Below are positions 61,086 to 64,000 of a DNA stretch of 64,000 bases, one piece after another. The stretch comes from Pseudomonas cavernicola (GTDB lineage Bacteria > Pseudomonadota > Gammaproteobacteria > Pseudomonadales > Pseudomonadaceae), in NCBI RefSeq assembly GCF_003596405.1, contig NZ_QYUR01000002.1, forward strand, positions 2,620,501 to 2,684,500, in the 5' to 3' direction. The stretch's first letter is position 1, and the number at the start of each line of letters is the position of its first letter. Below the pieces are notes generated by a model. It had not been told where the DNA came from. It did no database searches and saw only the letters and a program-made list of their open reading frames with translations. A program made the position numbers and the translations under genes.

Positions 61086-61416
61086 GGCTCATCTCCTTAG
61101 CTAATTAATTTTTGACCAGACAGCGACCTACCACTCAGCGACGCTCACCACATTCACGCCCATCGACACCGCCGCAAAAAGCAGCAGACCCGGCACGCTG
61201 CGATCACCCAGCAACCGCTCTATTTGGCCAGGAACAAGACTAGCTGATTATTTTTTGCGCACCGCGAATGACCAGCGACTAGCCAAGCGCTGGATACCCA
61301 CCGCTAGGCAGGTCGGCCGTAAGTGCCACTTAAGGCGAGCAACGGATGCAAAGGCCATGTCAACGCAGCGGCACTCAAGCTAGGCTAGTGACCTTTCTCA
61401 GCCTACCGGTGCCGCC

Positions 61417-62076
61417 ATGACCAACGAACAGTCAGATACACCGCCCAGCGCAGAGCCGCTGAACACTGTCGAAGCCCGTATCCTCGGCTGCTTGATCGAG
61501 AAGCAGGCCACCACGCCGGAAACCTACCCGCTGACCCTCAACGCGCTGGTCATCGCCTGCAACCAGAAAACCAGCCGCGAACCGGTGATGAACCTCAGCC
61601 CCGGCCAAGTCGGGCAAAGCCTGCGCAGCCTGGAAGCACGCGGCCTGGCGCGACTGGTCATGGGGAGCCGGGCCGATCGCTGGGAGCAGCGGGCCGATAA
61701 AGCCCTGGAGTTGGTCCCTGCCCAAGTGATCCTGATCGGTCTGCTGCTCTTGCGTGGCCCGCAAACCATCAACGAGCTGCTCACCCGCAGTAACCGCATG
61801 CACGACTTCGAAGATGCTGAACAGTTGCAACACCAGCTTGAGCGTTTGCAGTCGCGTGGCCTGGCCAGCCAACTGCCACGCCAGTCAGGTCAACGCGAGG
61901 ATCGTTACATGCACCTGCTGGGCGACCCGGCGGACCTCGCGATCGCCCTGGCGACAAGACACGTCCACGTCGACAAAGCCGAAAGCGCCACGCCATCCGA
62001 GCCATACGACTCCCGCTTGGAAGAACTGGAAGCCCGCGTGGCCGCCTTGGAGGAACGCCTGGCCAGGCTGGAGTAG
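61417..62076 (+). CDS. yceH: YceH family (DUF480) protein
   Basis: The 219-residue protein contains the family landmarks [44 protein letters not shown] and [22 protein letters not shown]. Two winged-helix domains (about 15-90 and 100-170) give a DNA-binding-like fold. The C-terminal coiled coil ([18 protein letters not shown]) suggests oligomerisation. Function is unknown, though it is widespread in gammaproteobacteria. Monocistronic. Confidence 0.9.
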   Translation: MTNEQSDTPPSAEPLNTVEARILGCLIEKQATTPETYPLTLNALVIACNQKTSREPVMNLSPGQVGQSLRSLEARGLARLVMGSRADRWEQRADKALELVPAQVILIGLLLLRGPQTINELLTRSNRMHDFEDAEQLQHQLERLQSRGLASQLPRQSGQREDRYMHLLGDPADLAIALATRHVHVDKAESATPSEPYDSRLEELEARVAALEERLARLE

Positions 62077-62320
62077 GCCTAGTTGAGCAATGCTACCTGC
62101 CCGCTAACTGTTGAGCCGGGCGGCAGCTCTTCGTAGGAACGGCTGCCGCCTCGCGAAAGCCCCCAAGCATCGCGGGCATGGCCCACTCCTACGGGTTTTG
62201 CGCGTTTCCAATGCACGCCTTGCCTACGGAGTCAGGCACCGGCGGAAATAAATTGGCTATGTACCCGTTAGCAGCTTTGACTCGCGACCTTTTTCCACGG
62301 CCTGCTAAATAGCCACCCGT

Positions 62321-62551
62321 TCAGCGCGCCTTGCGCTGCTCGGCTAAACGCGCCGCCAACGGTTCCAGTTCAGGAATCGCAGCGTCCGGTAGCCTTCGCA
62401 GCACCGCCTGGGTCAGCCGCATCTGGCGGATAAAGCGCCGGCATTTCCAGCAGATCGCCAGATGGGTGCGCACCGCTATCCGCTCGCGAAAGCTCAACTG
62501 AGCATCGAGATAATCGCTGGAATGTGCCACCAATTCCTTACAACTCAGCAC
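62321..62551 (-). CDS. Small zinc-finger-type anti-sigma-like protein (zf-HC2)
   Basis: The 76-residue protein begins MLSCKELVAHSSDYLDAQLSFRER and contains HLAICWKCRRFIRQ, the HxxxCxxC zinc-binding anti-sigma motif (His31, Cys35, Cys38). No membrane segment follows, so it would be a soluble anti-sigma factor. Its first bases overlap the end of the sigma-factor gene (62545-62551), which is the usual coupling of a sigma with its own anti-sigma. Confidence 0.82.
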   Translation of the reverse strand: MLSCKELVAHSSDYLDAQLSFRERIAVRTHLAICWKCRRFIRQMRLTQAVLRRLPDAAIPELEPLAARLAEQRKAR

Positions 62552-63156
62552 TGGCCTGTCTCCTCGAAATGTTCCAGGGTGGCAAACACCTTCAGCCGTG
62601 CCCGGTGCAGCAATACCCGAACATTGGAGAGCGAGATCTCCAAAAGATTACAGATCTCTTCCAACTCAAGGCCCTGGCGCTCGCGCAGCAGCAACACGCT
62701 GCCCTGCAACTCGGAGAGACTACTCAAGGTTTTTTCCAGGCATTCGCGCAGCTCGTCTTCGGTCAGCAAGGCTTCCGGCGAGTCCTGATGCCAGGCAAAA
62801 GGCGCCGCCAGCCAGTGGCCGTCTTCGGCAAATCGCGATCCATCGATTGTGCCATGCGGTGCTGGCAGGTCATCCAGCAACACCTCGCGGCGGTTCTGCT
62901 TGAGCCGGCTCTTGGCGGTATTGGCGGTGATGGTCAGCAGCCAGGTCTTCAGGCTGGAACGGCCCTGAAAGCCGTCCAGGCTACGGACTACGGCGAGCCA
63001 GGCGTCCTGCACCACCTCATCGGCGTTGCGGCTGCCGACGATGGCATAGGTCACCGCCCGCATGGCGCCCTGGTAGGCCGCGACCAGCTCACGGAACGCC
63101 TGCTGCTCGCCGGCCAACAGGCGAGGCAGCAGATCGGCGTCGAGCGGCTGGCTCAT
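62545..63156 (-). CDS. ECF-type RNA polymerase sigma factor
   Basis: The 203-residue protein has sigma-70 region 2 (AYQGAMRAVTYAIVGSRNADEVVQDAWLAVVRS) and region 4 (LSSLSELQGSVLLLRERQGLELEEICNLLEISLSNVRVLLHRAR). No region 1 or 3 is present. It directs RNA polymerase to a small regulon and is likely held by the overlapping anti-sigma gene. It shares one base with the stop of the upstream KAS III gene (TGATG overlap). That order is like PA3286-PA3285-PA3284 of P. aeruginosa as I recall it. Confidence 0.88.
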   Translation of the reverse strand: MSQPLDADLLPRLLAGEQQAFRELVAAYQGAMRAVTYAIVGSRNADEVVQDAWLAVVRSLDGFQGRSSLKTWLLTITANTAKSRLKQNRREVLLDDLPAPHGTIDGSRFAEDGHWLAAPFAWHQDSPEALLTEDELRECLEKTLSSLSELQGSVLLLRERQGLELEEICNLLEISLSNVRVLLHRARLKVFATLEHFEETGQC

Positions 63157-64000
63157 CAGTGTTTACGAAGAATCACGCTGCCGATTGAATAACCGGCACC
63201 GAAGGAGCTGAGCACCCCCAACGCACCGCTCGGCAAATCATCCTGGTTCTTATGAAAAGCGATGACCGAGCCGGCCGAACTGGTATTGGCGTAGGTATCG
63301 AGAATCACCGGTGCCTCATGCGCCTCCGCCTCACGGCCAAGCAGCTTCTTGGTGATCAGCTGGTTCATGCTGAGGTTGGCCTGGTGCAGCCAGAAGCGTT
63401 TGACGTCGGATACGTTGATGCCATTCTCGCGCAGGTGCGTGCCGACCAATTCGGCGACCATCGGGCAGACGTCGCGGAACACCTTGCGGCCTTCCTGCAC
63501 GAACAGTTTGTCCGGCGCACCGATGCCCTCTTCCCCAGCGCGGTTGAGGAAGCCGAAGTTGTTGCGGATGTTGTTGGAGAACTGGGTCAGCAGCTTGGTA
63601 CTGACCACATCGAACTGGTGCTTGGAGGTGGCCAGATCGGCGCGCTCGAGTAGCACGGCGGTGGCCGCATCGCCGAAGATAAAATGGCTGTCGCGGTCAC
63701 GGAAGTTCAGGTGACCGGTGCAGATCTCCGGGCTGACCACCAGCACCGCGCGGGCTTGGCCGAGCTGCACGCTGTTGGTCGCCGCCTGGATCCCGAAAGT
63801 GGCGGATGAGCAGGCCACGTTCATGTCGTAAGCAAAGCCCTGGATACCCAGCGCGGCCTGTACTTCGATGGCCACCGCCGGGTAAGCGCGTTGCAGATTC
63901 GAACAGGCGACGATAACCCCGTCGACATCCGCCGCGGTTTTGCCGGCACGCGCCAACGCTTCTTCAGCCGCGCCGACCGCCATCTGGCAGAGAATGCCCC
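63156..64000 (-). CDS. Beta-ketoacyl-ACP synthase III-like protein, C-terminal part (5' end outside window)
   Basis: The minus-strand frame is open to base 64000. It shows the thiolase-fold KAS III catalytic set: Cys in NVACSSATFGI, His in WLHQANLSMNQ and Asn in YANTSSAG. ILCQMAVGAAEEALARAGK and DLPSGALGVLSSFGAGYSIGSVIL flank these. KAS III enzymes condense acyl-CoA with malonyl-ACP. The PA3286-like branch in pseudomonads is proposed to elongate medium-chain acyl-CoA from beta-oxidation. The start codon lies right of the window. Its stop overlaps the sigma gene start. Confidence 0.88.
   Translation of the reverse strand, partial: GILCQMAVGAAEEALARAGKTAADVDGVIVACSNLQRAYPAVAIEVQAALGIQGFAYDMNVACSSATFGIQAATNSVQLGQARAVLVVSPEICTGHLNFRDRDSHFIFGDAATAVLLERADLATSKHQFDVVSTKLLTQFSNNIRNNFGFLNRAGEEGIGAPDKLFVQEGRKVFRDVCPMVAELVGTHLRENGINVSDVKRFWLHQANLSMNQLITKKLLGREAEAHEAPVILDTYANTSSAGSVIAFHKNQDDLPSGALGVLSSFGAGYSIGSVILRKH

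Overview
The window looks like a chromosomal segment of a Pseudomonas-type gammaproteobacterium. Gene content points that way: the cvfB/VF530 pair, ydbH-ynbE-ydbL, a phosphorylcholine phosphatase, an OprP/OprO-type porin, cadA/cadR, DUF2790, and a KAS III-sigma-anti-sigma cluster. So do the intergenic palindromes of the GTAGCCCGG and GTAGGCTGGGT types. Most genes are ordinary housekeeping or accessory functions with good ribosome-binding sites. Between them lie several broken gene fragments, one in-frame chimera, one MITE-like element and a relic integron.

Layout. 0-1.7 kb: the 3' part of an IS110-family transposase gene and a decayed IS5-family transposase. 1.7-4.1 kb: tRNA-Thr(CGT) with a terminator, cvfB, a VF530-family gene and two very small basic-protein genes. 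4.4-7.8 kb: an LTA-synthase-like phosphotransferase and a PQQ-type sugar dehydrogenase. 8.2-12.5 kb: an isoquinoline-1-oxidoreductase-like molybdenum hydroxylase operon (2Fe-2S subunit, Mo subunit, dihaem lipoprotein). Its last gene, which should be xdhC, is fused in frame to the C-terminal half of histidine ammonia-lyase. 12.7-13.4 kb: tail fragments of an SDR and of a YbdK-type ligase. 13.6-17.3 kb: ydbH-ynbE-ydbL and an FKBP isomerase. 17.5-19.7 kb: nitroreductase, EamA exporter and a divergent MarR regulator with two operator palindromes.

19.8-20.6 kb: a LexA box, an attI-like site, one promoter-proximal gene cassette and an attC-like site. They are laid out as at an integron platform, but no integrase gene is beside them. 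20.8-24.4 kb: isochorismatase-like hydrolase, pirin and an OYE reductase in one orientation, with a divergent LysR regulator. 24.6-31 kb: TrhA, alpha/beta hydrolase, lipoprotein, HxlR regulator/nitrilase/GFA protein, a 142-bp MITE-like element, a cytosine deaminase, an aspartoacylase-family remnant and phosphorylcholine phosphatase. 32.3-36.2 kb: a four-gene PotABCD-like ABC importer.

36.8-50 kb: quinone-oxidoreductase-like MDR enzyme, DEAD-box helicase, DHFR-like and Nudix genes, RarD, AzoR, two paralogous small secreted proteins, LysR, an alpha/beta hydrolase, cyclophilin, an ABC exporter, DUF2790 and a FemAB-like acyltransferase. 49.8-51.3 kb: a phosphate-selective porin with a PHO-box-like site. 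51.9-54.8 kb: the cadmium/zinc ATPase and its MerR-type regulator. 55-64 kb: LysE exporter, a divergent response-regulator/hybrid-kinase pair, two tandem quercetinase-like pirins, Ohr, YceH, and an anti-sigma/sigma/KAS III operon that runs off the right edge.

The two observations most worth following are the xdhC::hutH chimera (8188-9222) and the integrase-less integron platform (19807-20623). All homology statements come from motif recognition by eye. No database search was run.
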